NCBI GenBank assembly: GCA_963772555.1
Contig: CAVYXQ010000008.1
Span: 62,001-126,000 of the forward strand
Length of the DNA: 64,000 nucleotides
Direction: 5' to 3'
From: Roseiarcus sp963772555
Lineage (GTDB): Bacteria; Pseudomonadota; Alphaproteobacteria; Rhizobiales; Beijerinckiaceae
A program made the translations under genes and the position numbers. The stretch's first letter is position 1, and every line of letters starts with the position of its first letter. The notes beneath the pieces were generated by a model. It was not told where the DNA came from. It saw nothing but the letters and a program-made list of their open reading frames with translations, and ran no database searches. This document shows positions 45,267 to 54,402 of this stretch, piece by piece.

Positions 45267-46212
45267 ATCGCTTCCTCAACAGTCCTTGGGCGCTGAACAT
45301 CACGCCTGTCACCAAAACAATCATGATAAGCAGCACCACGCCGATGGCCGCCGCTTGGCCGAACCGCAGCGAGCCGAACCCGGCGGCGACCGACTGCATT
45401 ACGGGAAACAGCAGGCCGCCCCCTGGGCCGCCCTGGCCCTCGACGAAGCCGGATTTGGAGAGTAGCCACGGTAGGTCGAAGACTTGGAAGGCGCCGAACA
45501 GAGCGTTGACTGTTATGATGAAAGCTGTCGGGGCGAGTTGCGGCAAAATCACATAAAAGATTTCTTGTAGCGTACTCGCGCCGTCGACACGGGCAGCCTC
45601 GTATTGTTCGGCAGGAATGGCTTTCAGGCTCGCATAGAAGAGCACCATATTGAAACCGGCGCTGCGCCATGTCTCAACGATGACCAGACCAGGCACCATA
45701 TACCGGGGGTCGGTGAGCCACCCGACGTTACCCAACCCGAAAACGGACGTGAGCTGGTTGAAAAGGCCGAATTGCGGCACCATCATCCACAACCAGATGG
45801 CGGCCGTAAGAAACATGGGCATGATGAACGGCAAAAGCAGAATAGCCCTGAGGACGGTCGCCACCGCAGGTGAGAAGCGGTCGACGAAGAGCGCGAGACT
45901 GAGCCCAGCAACGACCGCGATCGGCACCTCAAGAGCAACAAAGTACAAAAGGTTGCCGAACGCGGCCAAGACGTTTCTATTCATTGCGAGCGCGTGAAAA
46001 TTGGCGAAGCCGACGAAGTGGAATGCGCCAACGCCATTCCACTTCATGAAACTCAACGCTATGCCAAACAGAATCGGAACCAGCACGAAAGTGACGTACA
46101 CGATCAGGAACGGGCCGAGCAGGGCATATGACCACGCGGGGCTGTTCCAAAGATCTGTCCGAGCACGCGCGCCCACGTTTTGCCCGCGTGCTTCGGCATA
46201 GGGCACTCTCAT
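45259..46212 (-). CDS. carbohydrate ABC transporter permease (MalF/UgpA type)
   Basis: The 317-residue membrane protein has six or more helices and the EAA loop (YEAARVDGASTLQEIFYVILPQ). It is the MalF-type partner of the following permease, with which it overlaps by 8 bp. It lies 35 bp downstream of the binding-protein gene. The CUT1 class usually imports di- or oligosaccharides, glycosides or glycerol-phosphate compounds. Confidence 0.92.
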   Translation of the reverse strand: MRVPYAEARGQNVGARARTDLWNSPAWSYALLGPFLIVYVTFVLVPILFGIALSFMKWNGVGAFHFVGFANFHALAMNRNVLAAFGNLLYFVALEVPIAVVAGLSLALFVDRFSPAVATVLRAILLLPFIMPMFLTAAIWLWMMVPQFGLFNQLTSVFGLGNVGWLTDPRYMVPGLVIVETWRSAGFNMVLFYASLKAIPAEQYEAARVDGASTLQEIFYVILPQLAPTAFIITVNALFGAFQVFDLPWLLSKSGFVEGQGGPGGGLLFPVMQSVAAGFGSLRFGQAAAIGVVLLIMIVLVTGVMFSAQGLLRKRYA

Positions 46213-46247
46213 TTCCGCAGGCAGGGCAGACCTCGCGCGCTTGGCTA

Positions 46248-47474
46248 TTACTGCAGACTGCTGTTGTATTGCTCGACGATCTCAGCTGCGGCTTGGGCGG
46301 GCGTCTTATTGCCCTGCTTCAGGTCCGATAATCCAGCAGCGAAGGCATTGGGGGCGTCGGCAGGCACAGGCTCAAGGAAGGGCGCATCGTTGATCGCCGA
46401 CCGGATGACTTTCGCCTGCTGCTGAATGAAGGCGTCATTCTTCAAAATCGGCATGCCCAGCGCTGCGTCATTGGCGACAAATCGACCAGCAACGGCAGAA
46501 AAGGCCGCAGCCTGCGGTGCATCCGTCATATATTTTATCAGCTTCCACGCCGCGTCTTTGTGCTCTGAACCGACCGGTATGGCAAAAAACTCGCCATCGT
46601 AAACGCCGCCGGACTTGGCGGCCGTCTCGCCGGGAACCGGGACCGAGTCGAATTTCAAGCCATTGGCCTTGGCGGCAGCCTGCATGGTCGGATAGGTCCA
46701 CGCCCCGGAGATCACGAACGCAAGCTTGTTGCTGGTAAACAGGTCAATCTCCGCTTGGTCGAATGCGCTGACCGGCGCGGCGTAGGGTTGCGTTGCTTTC
46801 ATAAACGTCAACGCCTTTTCGAGCGCGCCCATGTCGAGTGTCGAGGTTCCGTCTTTCACCTCGAACGTGGCGCCCGGCACCCCGCCATAGAAATTGAGAA
46901 TCTGAAACCAGCCGACCAATTGGTTGGCCAGAGCATAGTTGCCGCTGCCCTTGACCTTTTCCATCTGCGCTAGCCAGTCCTGCCAATCCTTGATCGGCGC
47001 CGACACATCGACGCCGCCCTTCTTCAGCACATCGAGGTTCCGATAAACGACGGACGCCGTCGTTGTATAAGGAACACCCAGAATCTTGCCGTTCTTGTTG
47101 AGAATGTTGACGAAAGACTTGGTAAACTGATCGCGGAATTCCGGCGTGCTGGCGTTCCATTGCGCCGATAGGTCGGATAGGACATTGGCTTGGACCAGCG
47201 ATGACGCGCGATATTGGGTGGTGACCACGTCGACTCCGGGGGCTGTCCCGTTGGCGATCAGTCCCGCGATGATGTCAGTCGACGGCTTACCGTCGAGTTC
47301 TACGTTGATGTCCGGGTTGGCCTTTTCGAATGCCGCCACTTGACGCTTGATTTCGTCTCCCTGTGTACCTGTAGTCCAGTCAGCGAAAGTCCAGACGACA
47401 ATTTTCGTTGGGTCGGCGGAGGCCGGAGACAATTGCCCAATCGCCGCAAGCGCCAGAATTGTCAGCATTTTCAT
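46248..47474 (-). CDS. extracellular sugar-binding protein of the CUT1 ABC importer
   Basis: The 408-residue protein has a Sec signal (MKMLTILALAAIGQLSPASA) and the cluster-1 sugar-binding fold: KIVVWTFADWTTGTQGDEIK, GVDVVTTQYRASSLVQANVL, LGVPYTTTASVVYRNLDVLK and FVISGAWTYPTMQAAA. It captures the substrate in the periplasm and delivers it to the two permeases encoded next. Its promoter region carries the 31-bp block shared with the second importer. The binding specificity cannot be read by eye. Confidence 0.92.
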   Translation of the reverse strand: MKMLTILALAAIGQLSPASADPTKIVVWTFADWTTGTQGDEIKRQVAAFEKANPDINVELDGKPSTDIIAGLIANGTAPGVDVVTTQYRASSLVQANVLSDLSAQWNASTPEFRDQFTKSFVNILNKNGKILGVPYTTTASVVYRNLDVLKKGGVDVSAPIKDWQDWLAQMEKVKGSGNYALANQLVGWFQILNFYGGVPGATFEVKDGTSTLDMGALEKALTFMKATQPYAAPVSAFDQAEIDLFTSNKLAFVISGAWTYPTMQAAAKANGLKFDSVPVPGETAAKSGGVYDGEFFAIPVGSEHKDAAWKLIKYMTDAPQAAAFSAVAGRFVANDAALGMPILKNDAFIQQQAKVIRSAINDAPFLEPVPADAPNAFAAGLSDLKQGNKTPAQAAAEIVEQYNSSLQ

Positions 47475-47589
47475 TCGTTGCTTCCTCCCTCGTGGATCGC
47501 AGGCGAAGCGCCGCGATGCTCATATTTAACGGCGTCGGTCGTCGGCGCCCCTTCGCATTATGCAATCTTGATCGATCCTCCGGCCGTCG

Positions 47590-47620
47590 CTGTCAAGTAA
47601 AAAAGTTAACGTTCACGTCC
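47590..47620 (-). promoter_or_regulatory. promoter/operator block A (CUT1 importer), shared with block B
   Basis: On the minus strand the block reads GGACGTGAACGTTAAC, a T-rich spacer and CTTGACAG. It contains an AACGTT core (47608-47613) and a -35-like TTGACA (47596-47591). It matches block B at 54081-54111 in 26 of 31 positions. The -10 region is weak. A LacI-type operator beside the -35 box is the likely reading. Confidence 0.6.
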
Positions 47621-47627
47621 AACCACA

Positions 47628-47638
47628 ATTAACGTTCA
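47628..47638. promoter_or_regulatory. AACGTT-core operator-like site
   Basis: ATTAACGTTCA with its core at 47631-47636 lies 23 bp, about two helical turns, from the core in block A. Both are between the divergent binding-protein and GH5 genes. Confidence 0.45.
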
Positions 47639-47760
47639 ACCATTCTGTTGAAGCTAGTTTAGCATCTCCCGCCCAAGGTGAGCCGATGTGACTTTTCGCG
47701 AAATCCTGGGCCAGAAGCGGTCTTGCTGCAAGTTGGCTGCGCGATAAGTCGTCGTCTTGA

Positions 47761-47772
47761 TTTAACGTTCAA
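47761..47772. promoter_or_regulatory. AACGTT-core operator-like site upstream of the GH5 gene
   Basis: TTTAACGTTCAA with its core at 47764-47769, about 90 bp before the GH5 start. It has the same form as the sites near both importers. Confidence 0.45.
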
Positions 47773-47855
47773 GTTTATGCATCGTCTGTCGCGACGAGGT
47801 TCGCCGCCGGTCTTTCGCGCTGGATCGAAGGCGCTCGACGAAAATGGAGAGACGA

Positions 47856-49262
47856 ATGGTTGACGGTCGCTTTCTATCGGTTTCCGGCAGTCAAATCGTC
47901 GACGGCGATGGTCGGAGCCTCGCGCTGCGGGGCTATAACGTGGGCGGCTGGATGAACATGGAGAATTTCCTGACCGGCTACCCAACCACAGAATCTCAGC
48001 ATCGCGAAGTCATGCTCCGTGCCCTCGGCCCGGAACGCTATTCGCTATTCTTCAAACATTTCTTGGATGCTTTCTTCAGCGACGACGATGCGGAATATTT
48101 GGCGTCGCTTGGCTTGAATTCCGTACGAATTCCGTTCAACTACCGCCATTTCGAGGACGACGGCGATCCGTTCGTGTTAAAGGCGGAAGGTTTTCGGCTT
48201 CTCGATCGCGCCGTGGAAATCTGCGCGCGCAACGGGCTCTACGCAGTCTTGGATCTGCACGCTGTGCCGGGCGCCCAAAATCAGCATTGGCACAGCGACA
48301 ATCCCACGCACCGAGCGCTATTCTGGACCCACCGCCAATTCCAGGACCGTGTCGTGCACCTTTGGGAGGCGCTGGCTGAACGCTACAAGGACGAGGCCGC
48401 AGTCGCCGGCTACAATATCTTGAACGAGCCAGGCGAGCCGAGTGGCAAAGCGCTCAAGCCATTCTACGATCGGGTGGTGGCCGCGGTGCGAGCCATCGAC
48501 GCCCGCCACATCATTTTCCTCGATGGCAACCGCTACGCCACCGACTTCAGCGCTTTCGAGGGGTTCGAGGTCTACCCTAACACCGTCTATGCGGCCCATG
48601 ACTACAAGCTGCCCGGATTTGCCGATGGCGGCCCCTATCCTGGCGTCAGTCGAGGCGTTTACGTCGATCGCACGCAGGTCGAAGACAGTTTTCTTCAGCG
48701 AACCGAGTTCATGCGGAAGACGGGGACGCCGATTTGGATCGCCGAATTCGGGCCGCTCTTCCCACCCGACTTGCCGACGCTCGAAGACCGATTCCAACTG
48801 CTGCAAGACCAGCTCGAAATCTACAACGCGCATGGCGCGAGCTGGTCCTTGTGGGCCTATAAGGACATCGGCAGCCAAGGGCTTGTTTCGGCAGCTCCCG
48901 ACTCGCCGTGGCTCGCGCGTCTGCGGCCGATGATCGAAAAAAAGGCGCGGCTGGGCGTCGACGGCTGGGGCAGTACCGACGCGGGCATCCGCGATGTCAT
49001 GGCCCCAATAGAGGCGCTTTTTCTCCGCGAGTATCCCAACTTCAATCCTTACCCGTTCGGCAAGGCGGATTGGATCGCCACTCTCGTTCGCAGTATAATG
49101 TTGGCGGAGCCGATGCTCGACGATTTCGAGCAACTACTCTCGGATGTTCCCGACGATGCAACAGTGACCGCGCTCGCCGACTCGTTCAAGTTCAGTAATT
49201 GTGTGCGTCGGGTTCGACTGGCCGAGCTCCTCGGTCGTGCTGCTCGAGCGCCGGTTATTTGA
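47856..49262 (+). CDS. glycoside hydrolase family 5, cytoplasmic
   Basis: The 468-residue protein has the GH5 (cellulase-type) TIM barrel: LALRGYNVGGWMNMENFL, LNSVRIPFNYRHFED, VLDLHAVPGAQNQHWHSDNP, the acid/base Glu191 in YNILNEPGEP and the nucleophile Glu297 in IWIAEFGP. No signal peptide or anchor is present, so it should hydrolyse an imported beta-glycoside in the cytosol. The second ATG (47856) is chosen because GGAGAGACGA precedes it; the first (47844) has none. It overlaps the convergent aldo/keto reductase gene by 8 bp. Confidence 0.9.
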   Translation: MVDGRFLSVSGSQIVDGDGRSLALRGYNVGGWMNMENFLTGYPTTESQHREVMLRALGPERYSLFFKHFLDAFFSDDDAEYLASLGLNSVRIPFNYRHFEDDGDPFVLKAEGFRLLDRAVEICARNGLYAVLDLHAVPGAQNQHWHSDNPTHRALFWTHRQFQDRVVHLWEALAERYKDEAAVAGYNILNEPGEPSGKALKPFYDRVVAAVRAIDARHIIFLDGNRYATDFSAFEGFEVYPNTVYAAHDYKLPGFADGGPYPGVSRGVYVDRTQVEDSFLQRTEFMRKTGTPIWIAEFGPLFPPDLPTLEDRFQLLQDQLEIYNAHGASWSLWAYKDIGSQGLVSAAPDSPWLARLRPMIEKKARLGVDGWGSTDAGIRDVMAPIEALFLREYPNFNPYPFGKADWIATLVRSIMLAEPMLDDFEQLLSDVPDDATVTALADSFKFSNCVRRVRLAELLGRAARAPVI

Positions 49263-50247
49263 GCCAATCCACTGGATAGGGCGCCAAAGCGTCGAGTTCC
49301 TCCCACAGACCCGATGGAATTGGGTGATCGGCCAGCCTGGTGGTTTCCTCGATGCGCGCCGGGGTCGACATGCCCACAACTGTGGAGGTCACTCTCGGAT
49401 CGCGGAGCGAAAACTGCAGCGCTGCCGCCGCCAGTGGCACTCCATGTGCATCGCACGCTCTTTGCATGGCGCGTGCCGCGCGAAGCGTCTTTTCGGGCGC
49501 TGGAGCATAGCAGTACTTGGGCTGCAAGTCCGGACCCTTGACCAGCATCCCGCCCCCGTACGGCGCGCCGTTGACAAACGCCATTCCGCGCCTGTTACTC
49601 TCAGTGATCAGCGGAATTGCCGACTGATCCAAGAGTGTGAACCGATTGTGACTGAGAACGACGCTGAACAGACCCGTGCCGACAAAGTCCATCAGCATCG
49701 AGATCGGACCGGCTGCAATTCCGATCTGGGATACGAGGCCTTCCCCCATTAGCGCAACCATCATCTCGACCGATCCGCCCTTCGCCATTGCGGCCGGAAA
49801 CCCGCCATGGAATTCCGGATCGTGCAAATAGAACAGGTCCAGCCGGTCGAGCCCCAGCCGACTGAGGCTCTCCTCGAGAGATCGACGCACCCTGGCTCCT
49901 GAGAAGTCGCCGGTCGATGGATCCGCATCGGCCTTCGTGGCGATTACGAAATTAGCCGGGAGGCGGCCGAGCGTGCGGATGGCGTCGCCAATCCGCGCCT
50001 CGGCCCTGCCTTCTCCATAAGCGTTGGAGGTGTCCAGAAAGTTGAACGGGCCTGAAAGGACGGCTTGCAAGGTCGCGGACGCCCGGGCGTCATCGACCGG
50101 GTATCCGTACAAATTGGGCATGCTGCCGAGTGGGCTGGTTCCTGCGCAGATTCCGGTCACCTCGGGGCCATCTGCGCCGAGTTTCCTGCGCTGTCGCCAA
50201 GCGTTCGTCGGCCGGGAGCTCGGGACCGCGCCGCTGCCGGAAATCAT
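49255..50247 (-). CDS. aldo/keto reductase (D-threo-aldose 1-dehydrogenase-like)
   Basis: The 330-residue AKR has the full catalytic tetrad: Asp72 and Tyr77 (LDTSNAYGEGRAEARIGDAI), Lys105 (VIATKADA) and His142 (FYLHDPE). LGSMPNLYGYPVDDARA near the N-terminus resembles the aldose 1-dehydrogenase/fucose dehydrogenase branch, which makes aldonolactones with NAD(P). It would supply the substrate for the lactonase encoded further on. The start ATG 50247 is preferred; the frame is open well upstream. It is downstream of the ABC permease gene on the same strand. Confidence 0.87.
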   Translation of the reverse strand: MISGSGAVPSSRPTNAWRQRRKLGADGPEVTGICAGTSPLGSMPNLYGYPVDDARASATLQAVLSGPFNFLDTSNAYGEGRAEARIGDAIRTLGRLPANFVIATKADADPSTGDFSGARVRRSLEESLSRLGLDRLDLFYLHDPEFHGGFPAAMAKGGSVEMMVALMGEGLVSQIGIAAGPISMLMDFVGTGLFSVVLSHNRFTLLDQSAIPLITESNRRGMAFVNGAPYGGGMLVKGPDLQPKYCYAPAPEKTLRAARAMQRACDAHGVPLAAAALQFSLRDPRVTSTVVGMSTPARIEETTRLADHPIPSGLWEELDALAPYPVDWLK

Positions 50248-50333
50248 TGGTGACCCCGCGTTTGAACTTAGTCCAAAAAAACAACAGGCCTCAAATCCCA
50301 ACTTGGGCGCGACAGGAACGCCTCGCGACTTGC

Positions 50334-51338
50334 TTAGTCTCGCTTGGCGGTGCGGAACTCCATGAGCATCACCGCGCCAAGCAGCAACAAACCCTTCGCC
50401 ATAAGCTGATAGAAGGTTGGGACCTGCATAAGGATCATGCCGTTGTTGAGGGTGCCGATGATCAGCACGCCAATGATCGTGCCAATGATCGTGCCCTTGC
50501 CGCCAGCCATGGCGCATCCGCCCAGAAATGCAGCGGTGATGGACTCCAGTTCCAGCCCCTCCGAGCCGGATGCCGGCTGGCCGGACGTCGTGCGCGCTGT
50601 CAGGAGAACAGCTGCAATACCACAGATTAGCCCTGTGAGGGTGTAGACGCCTATCCGATATTTTTCAACGTCGATGCCGACCAGTTTAGCCGCGCTGGGA
50701 TTGCCGCCTATGGCGTAGATATTGCGCCCCAAATCTGTAGCGCGCATGAAAAAGATAAGCGCGGTGGCAACAACCAAAAGCATAATGACCGCTATTGGTA
50801 TCCCGATCAACCTGCCGGCGCCAATCCAGTTGTACCCCGAACTCAAAATCCCAATCCCGCGCCCGTTCGAGAGCACATATGCCGTCCCCCTAAAGATGGC
50901 CATGGTCGCCAAAGTGGCGATAATGGGGTTCACGCGACCCCACGTGACCAGCAGTCCGTTCACCAAGCCGCACAGCATCCCAACGACCAGTGCAACAACA
51001 ATTCCCGCCAATGGAGTGTCGATGTTGAGCATAGTCAGGGCGGCGGCCACTCCGGCAACGCCGACAATGGAACCAACAGAGACGTCGATGCCGCCAGAAA
51101 TAATGACGATGGTCTGAGCGGAAGCGATTAAGCCAAGAATCGCAACAGCATTCAGAATGTTCGTTAGATTGCGTGGTTGAAAAAAGATCTCGCTGTGCGT
51201 TGAGCCAAAGATCGCAACCAGAATGGCAAGCGCTACAAGCAGACTCAGATTCTGTGCGCCAACGTAATCGAAGATGGCCCGTCGTGCCGGCGCCGGGTTA
51301 TCGCTGCCGCTCGATTGGACTGTCGATTGCTGCGTCAT
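50334..51338 (-). CDS. sugar ABC transporter permease (RbsC/AraH type)
   Basis: The 334-residue membrane protein has the CUT2 permease pattern: LTNILNAVAILGLIASAQTIVIISGGIDVSVGS, then TWGRVNPIIATLATMAIFRG, and LGRNIYAIGGNPSAAKLVGI. It transports monosaccharides with the ATPase encoded just upstream, with which it overlaps by 4 bp. The binding protein is encoded further upstream on the same strand. Confidence 0.93.
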   Translation of the reverse strand: MTQQSTVQSSGSDNPAPARRAIFDYVGAQNLSLLVALAILVAIFGSTHSEIFFQPRNLTNILNAVAILGLIASAQTIVIISGGIDVSVGSIVGVAGVAAALTMLNIDTPLAGIVVALVVGMLCGLVNGLLVTWGRVNPIIATLATMAIFRGTAYVLSNGRGIGILSSGYNWIGAGRLIGIPIAVIMLLVVATALIFFMRATDLGRNIYAIGGNPSAAKLVGIDVEKYRIGVYTLTGLICGIAAVLLTARTTSGQPASGSEGLELESITAAFLGGCAMAGGKGTIIGTIIGVLIIGTLNNGMILMQVPTFYQLMAKGLLLLGAVMLMEFRTAKRD

Positions 51339-52882
51339 TGGACGACCCCCCTCTGCGCAGCATTTGGTGGTTCGATCGACTTCAGGTCAGACGCCATACA
51401 GAGCTGAAGGACGCGCTCTTCGGTGGCTTCCGATGATGGAAGCTCGCCTGTAACGCGACCGTGTTGCATGCACACGATACGGTCGGACAGTCTCAGGATC
51501 TCCGGCAGTTCCGACGAGATAAGCAGGATGCCGATCCCCTCGCGCGCCAGAGCCTCAATCAACGCGTAGATCTCCGCCTTGGCCCCCACGTCGATGCCGC
51601 GAGTGGGTTCATCGAGGAGTAAGACCTTGGGTTTGGTCGCGAGCCAGCGGGCTAGAACTATCTTCTGCTGGTTGCCGCCAGAAAGCTTACCGATTGTCTG
51701 GTGAAGCGACGGTGTCTTGACCCGCAAGCGGCGCACATAGTCCGCGGCGATCTCCAGCTCCAACCTACGGTTAACCACGCGAAGTCGCGTGAGGCGGCGC
51801 AAGATTGCCAGGGTCGCGTTCTCGCTGACAGACCGCTCCGCCAGAAGCGCGTCCGCTTTTCGTTCTTCCGGAGTGTAGGCGATCCCCGCGTCAATCGCGT
51901 CCCGAGGCCTTCCGATATTAATGAGCTTGCCTCCAACTTCGATCTCGCCCTGGTCATGCCGGAAGGCGCCAAATATTGTCTTGCCCAACTCCGTTCGACC
52001 AGCGCCAATGAGGCCGGCGAGGCCGACGACCTCGCCTCTATGTACCGTGATGTTGATGTCGTGCACTTTGCTGGATGTAAGTCCACTGACCTTCAACACG
52101 GTCGTCGCCGTCGTGTGTTTCTGACGCTTCATGACGTCGCCCAATGAACGACCGACCATCATCCTGACGATCGTGGTGTCGTCCAGCTCTGCCGCACGAC
52201 GCGTACCTACCAGCGTGCCGTCGCGGAGGACGGAAACTCGATCGGCCAGCCGCAGGATCTCGTTCATTCTGTGCGACACGTAGATCAGGGCCACGCCGCG
52301 CGCCTTCAGTGACGCAATCAGAGAAAACAGATCCTCTGTATCGGATTCGGAAAGCGACGATGTCGGTTCGTCGAGGGCGAGGACCTTGAGATCCCCCCGC
52401 AACGCGCGAAGGATTTCAATCATCTGCCGGTGAGCCGGCGATAGCTTTTCTGCGGACGTAGTTGGCCGCAGAGTCCGGCTCAGGCGGAAAGGCGTCAGCA
52501 GCGCCTCGGCGTCGGCGTTGAGCCGCCGCCAGTCGACGAGGGGCCCTATGAGGCGAGGAAGCTCGCCCAGGAACAGATTTTCCGCAACCGTCGTTCCGGC
52601 GACGATGTCCGGCTCCTGGTATGCAACTCGGACGCCGAGCCGGCGTGACGCGATTGGCGATGAAATACGCACGCGCTGTCCGCCAAGTCGAATCTCTCCC
52701 GCGTCTGGCTGATACGCGCCCGTCATCACCTTGAGGAGGGTCGACTTGCCAGCGCCATTTTCACCCACCAAAGCGAGAATTTCGCCGGCATAGACATCAA
52801 TTGATACAGTGTCCAACGCCCGCACGTTCGGGAACGTCTTTGTAATATTAATGAGTTCGAGTTGCGGAACAGGCGCGCCCAT
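51335..52882 (-). CDS. sugar ABC transporter ATP-binding protein (RbsA/AraG type)
   Basis: The 515-residue protein has two nucleotide-binding domains. The first has Walker A GENGAGKSTL and Walker B VLALDEPTSSL with a modified signature (LSPAHRQ). The second has a degenerate Walker A (GLIGAGRTELGK), a good signature LSGGNQQK and Walker B LLLDEPTRGID. This asymmetry is normal for the CUT2 class. It powers the adjacent permease. It might also be loosely considered for the orphan CUT1 importer, but cross-class pairing is unlikely. Confidence 0.94.
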   Translation of the reverse strand: MGAPVPQLELINITKTFPNVRALDTVSIDVYAGEILALVGENGAGKSTLLKVMTGAYQPDAGEIRLGGQRVRISSPIASRRLGVRVAYQEPDIVAGTTVAENLFLGELPRLIGPLVDWRRLNADAEALLTPFRLSRTLRPTTSAEKLSPAHRQMIEILRALRGDLKVLALDEPTSSLSESDTEDLFSLIASLKARGVALIYVSHRMNEILRLADRVSVLRDGTLVGTRRAAELDDTTIVRMMVGRSLGDVMKRQKHTTATTVLKVSGLTSSKVHDINITVHRGEVVGLAGLIGAGRTELGKTIFGAFRHDQGEIEVGGKLINIGRPRDAIDAGIAYTPEERKADALLAERSVSENATLAILRRLTRLRVVNRRLELEIAADYVRRLRVKTPSLHQTIGKLSGGNQQKIVLARWLATKPKVLLLDEPTRGIDVGAKAEIYALIEALAREGIGILLISSELPEILRLSDRIVCMQHGRVTGELPSSEATEERVLQLCMASDLKSIEPPNAAQRGVVQ

Positions 52883-52943
52883 ACTGGCCTCCCCGAAGTC
52901 GCAACAAGCCCTCCCCGTCCAGGGGAGGGCTGCGCCTTGGTCG

Positions 52944-53918
52944 TCAGCGGCTGCACGCGATCGCGTTGTCGTCTCTCGTGATCAGGTGGCCGTCGATGAT
53001 GGTTCTCGAGGGGATTGGCTCGCCCTTGGTGGCGTTCGCGTAGAGTTCGCGGATTGCGGTTGCGCCGTGCACCCGCGAGTCAACGAAGATGGATCCCCTG
53101 AACCCCGTCGCCTCCGGCTTCTTGAATTCCTCGCAGGCAATCTGGCCGTTGATCCCGACGCCAATCATGTCGTCGGCGTGGTAGCCCGCCTGTTCCAACG
53201 CGCGAACAACGCCAAGAACGCCGTTGTCGTTGCAGGCCACGATCAGCCACTTCTTGACATTCGGATAGGCCACGATCGCCTGAGAAGCGGTCGTCATGGC
53301 GTTGTCCTGGGTGTCGGGAACCGCGAGATGGATGACCTGATCTTCGGTCATGCCGAGCCGATCCTTTAGCACCGCAATGGAGTTGTTGGTGCGATCCATA
53401 CACACACTGACCGTCTGGGCCTCGGCGGCAATTATTTTGGTCTCAGGCCCAGGCTTTTTCCAGCCGAGCTTCTGATACATGTCCGCGATCACGTCGCCGA
53501 CCTTCTTGCCGATAGCAACCCCTGAAAAACCAACGAACGGAGCGTCGTTGCCGGCCTCGTCCTTGATCCCGTCGTCGACAGCGATTATCGGAATACCGGC
53601 ATCTTTTGCTTTCTTCAGTACGGCCGGGCCGATTTTTTGCTCAGGGACAACAACGACAATGCCCTTAGCGTGTGCGGCAATGGCGTCATCAATCGCAACA
53701 ATAGTGAGATTCGAGTCGAACTTCACATTTTCGCTGGTGAATCCCACACCCAATTTGTCCGCCTCCGCTTTAGCGCCGGCCACTTCTTCAACAAACCACA
53801 AATCATCACCGTCCTTATTGATGTAAAAAAAGTGCGGCGCTTCGGCCGCAAGCACCGTAGTCGCGCCCACGCACAGAAGCATTGTTGCGGTTAGGATTCC
53901 GGGCAAAATCTTCGTCAT
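52944..53918 (-). CDS. periplasmic sugar-binding protein (AraF/RbsB type)
   Basis: The 324-residue protein has a Sec signal (ILTATMLLCVGATTVLAAE). The ligand domain strongly recalls the L-arabinose-binding protein AraF: VKKWLIVACNDNGVLGVVRAL, DMIGVGINGQIACEEFKKPE, ATGFRGSIF and LITRDDN. This hints at an aldopentose or a related 6-deoxy or galacto-configured sugar. ATG 53918 is preceded by GGGAGG. Its promoter carries shared block B. Confidence 0.9.
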   Translation of the reverse strand: MTKILPGILTATMLLCVGATTVLAAEAPHFFYINKDGDDLWFVEEVAGAKAEADKLGVGFTSENVKFDSNLTIVAIDDAIAAHAKGIVVVVPEQKIGPAVLKKAKDAGIPIIAVDDGIKDEAGNDAPFVGFSGVAIGKKVGDVIADMYQKLGWKKPGPETKIIAAEAQTVSVCMDRTNNSIAVLKDRLGMTEDQVIHLAVPDTQDNAMTTASQAIVAYPNVKKWLIVACNDNGVLGVVRALEQAGYHADDMIGVGINGQIACEEFKKPEATGFRGSIFVDSRVHGATAIRELYANATKGEPIPSRTIIDGHLITRDDNAIACSR

Positions 53919-54080
53919 GTTTCCTCCCTGTGCGGCCTTGTCTTGGCCGCTTGATTGCGACTGTGGCAAAGCGCAGTCACGGGTCGCCTTCAGCACGAGC
54001 GATGCCGGTAGGCGAACCGCCTAGCATCGCCACAGGGCCCCTCAGCGCTCGAATGACATCAAACTATCCTAACATCCGGC

Positions 54081-54111
54081 CTGTCAAGAAATAACTTTAA
54101 CGATCACGTCC
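54081..54111 (-). promoter_or_regulatory. promoter/operator block B (AraF-type importer), shared with block A
   Basis: On the minus strand the block reads GGACGTGATCGTTAAAG, then a T-rich spacer and CTTGACAG. The core is AACGAT on the plus strand (54099-54104), a one-base variant of AACGTT. It matches block A (47590-47620) at 26 of 31 positions, including the TTGACA box. Confidence 0.6.
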
Positions 54112-54164
54112 GGGACGCGGCGAGGCGTACTTTGACGGTCGGGAACCCCGCGATCCGCTCGGCA

Positions 54165-54176
54165 TTTAACGTTCAC
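54165..54176. promoter_or_regulatory. AACGTT-core operator-like site
   Basis: TTTAACGTTCAC (54165-54176, core 54168-54173), about 70 bp from block B in the gap between the divergent binding-protein and Gfo/Idh genes. Confidence 0.45.
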
Positions 54177-54390
54177 TCTTTCGCTAGTCCTTATTCATAA
54201 GAAAGGGTCGGCCGCTTCAATGAATGCCGGGGCTTGGGAGACAAAAGCCAAAAGCCTTGGCGTGGCGCTGCGCGGTAGGTTCGACGCGGTCCATCGGCTT
54301 CTCTTCCAGGTCGACGTCGCGGCTGCGCAAGTTGGGCTAGTGCGCCGCGAGGCGCTTTCAGCGCCAAACAAGAACTTGGCGGCGCCGGGC

Positions 54391-54402
54391 GTGAACGTTA
54401 AA
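54391..54402. promoter_or_regulatory. AACGTT-core operator-like site (reverse orientation)
   Basis: GTGAACGTTAAA with its core at 54394-54399, the reverse complement of the form TTTAACGTTCAC. It lies 226 bp from the previous site and 320 bp before the Gfo/Idh gene. Confidence 0.45.
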
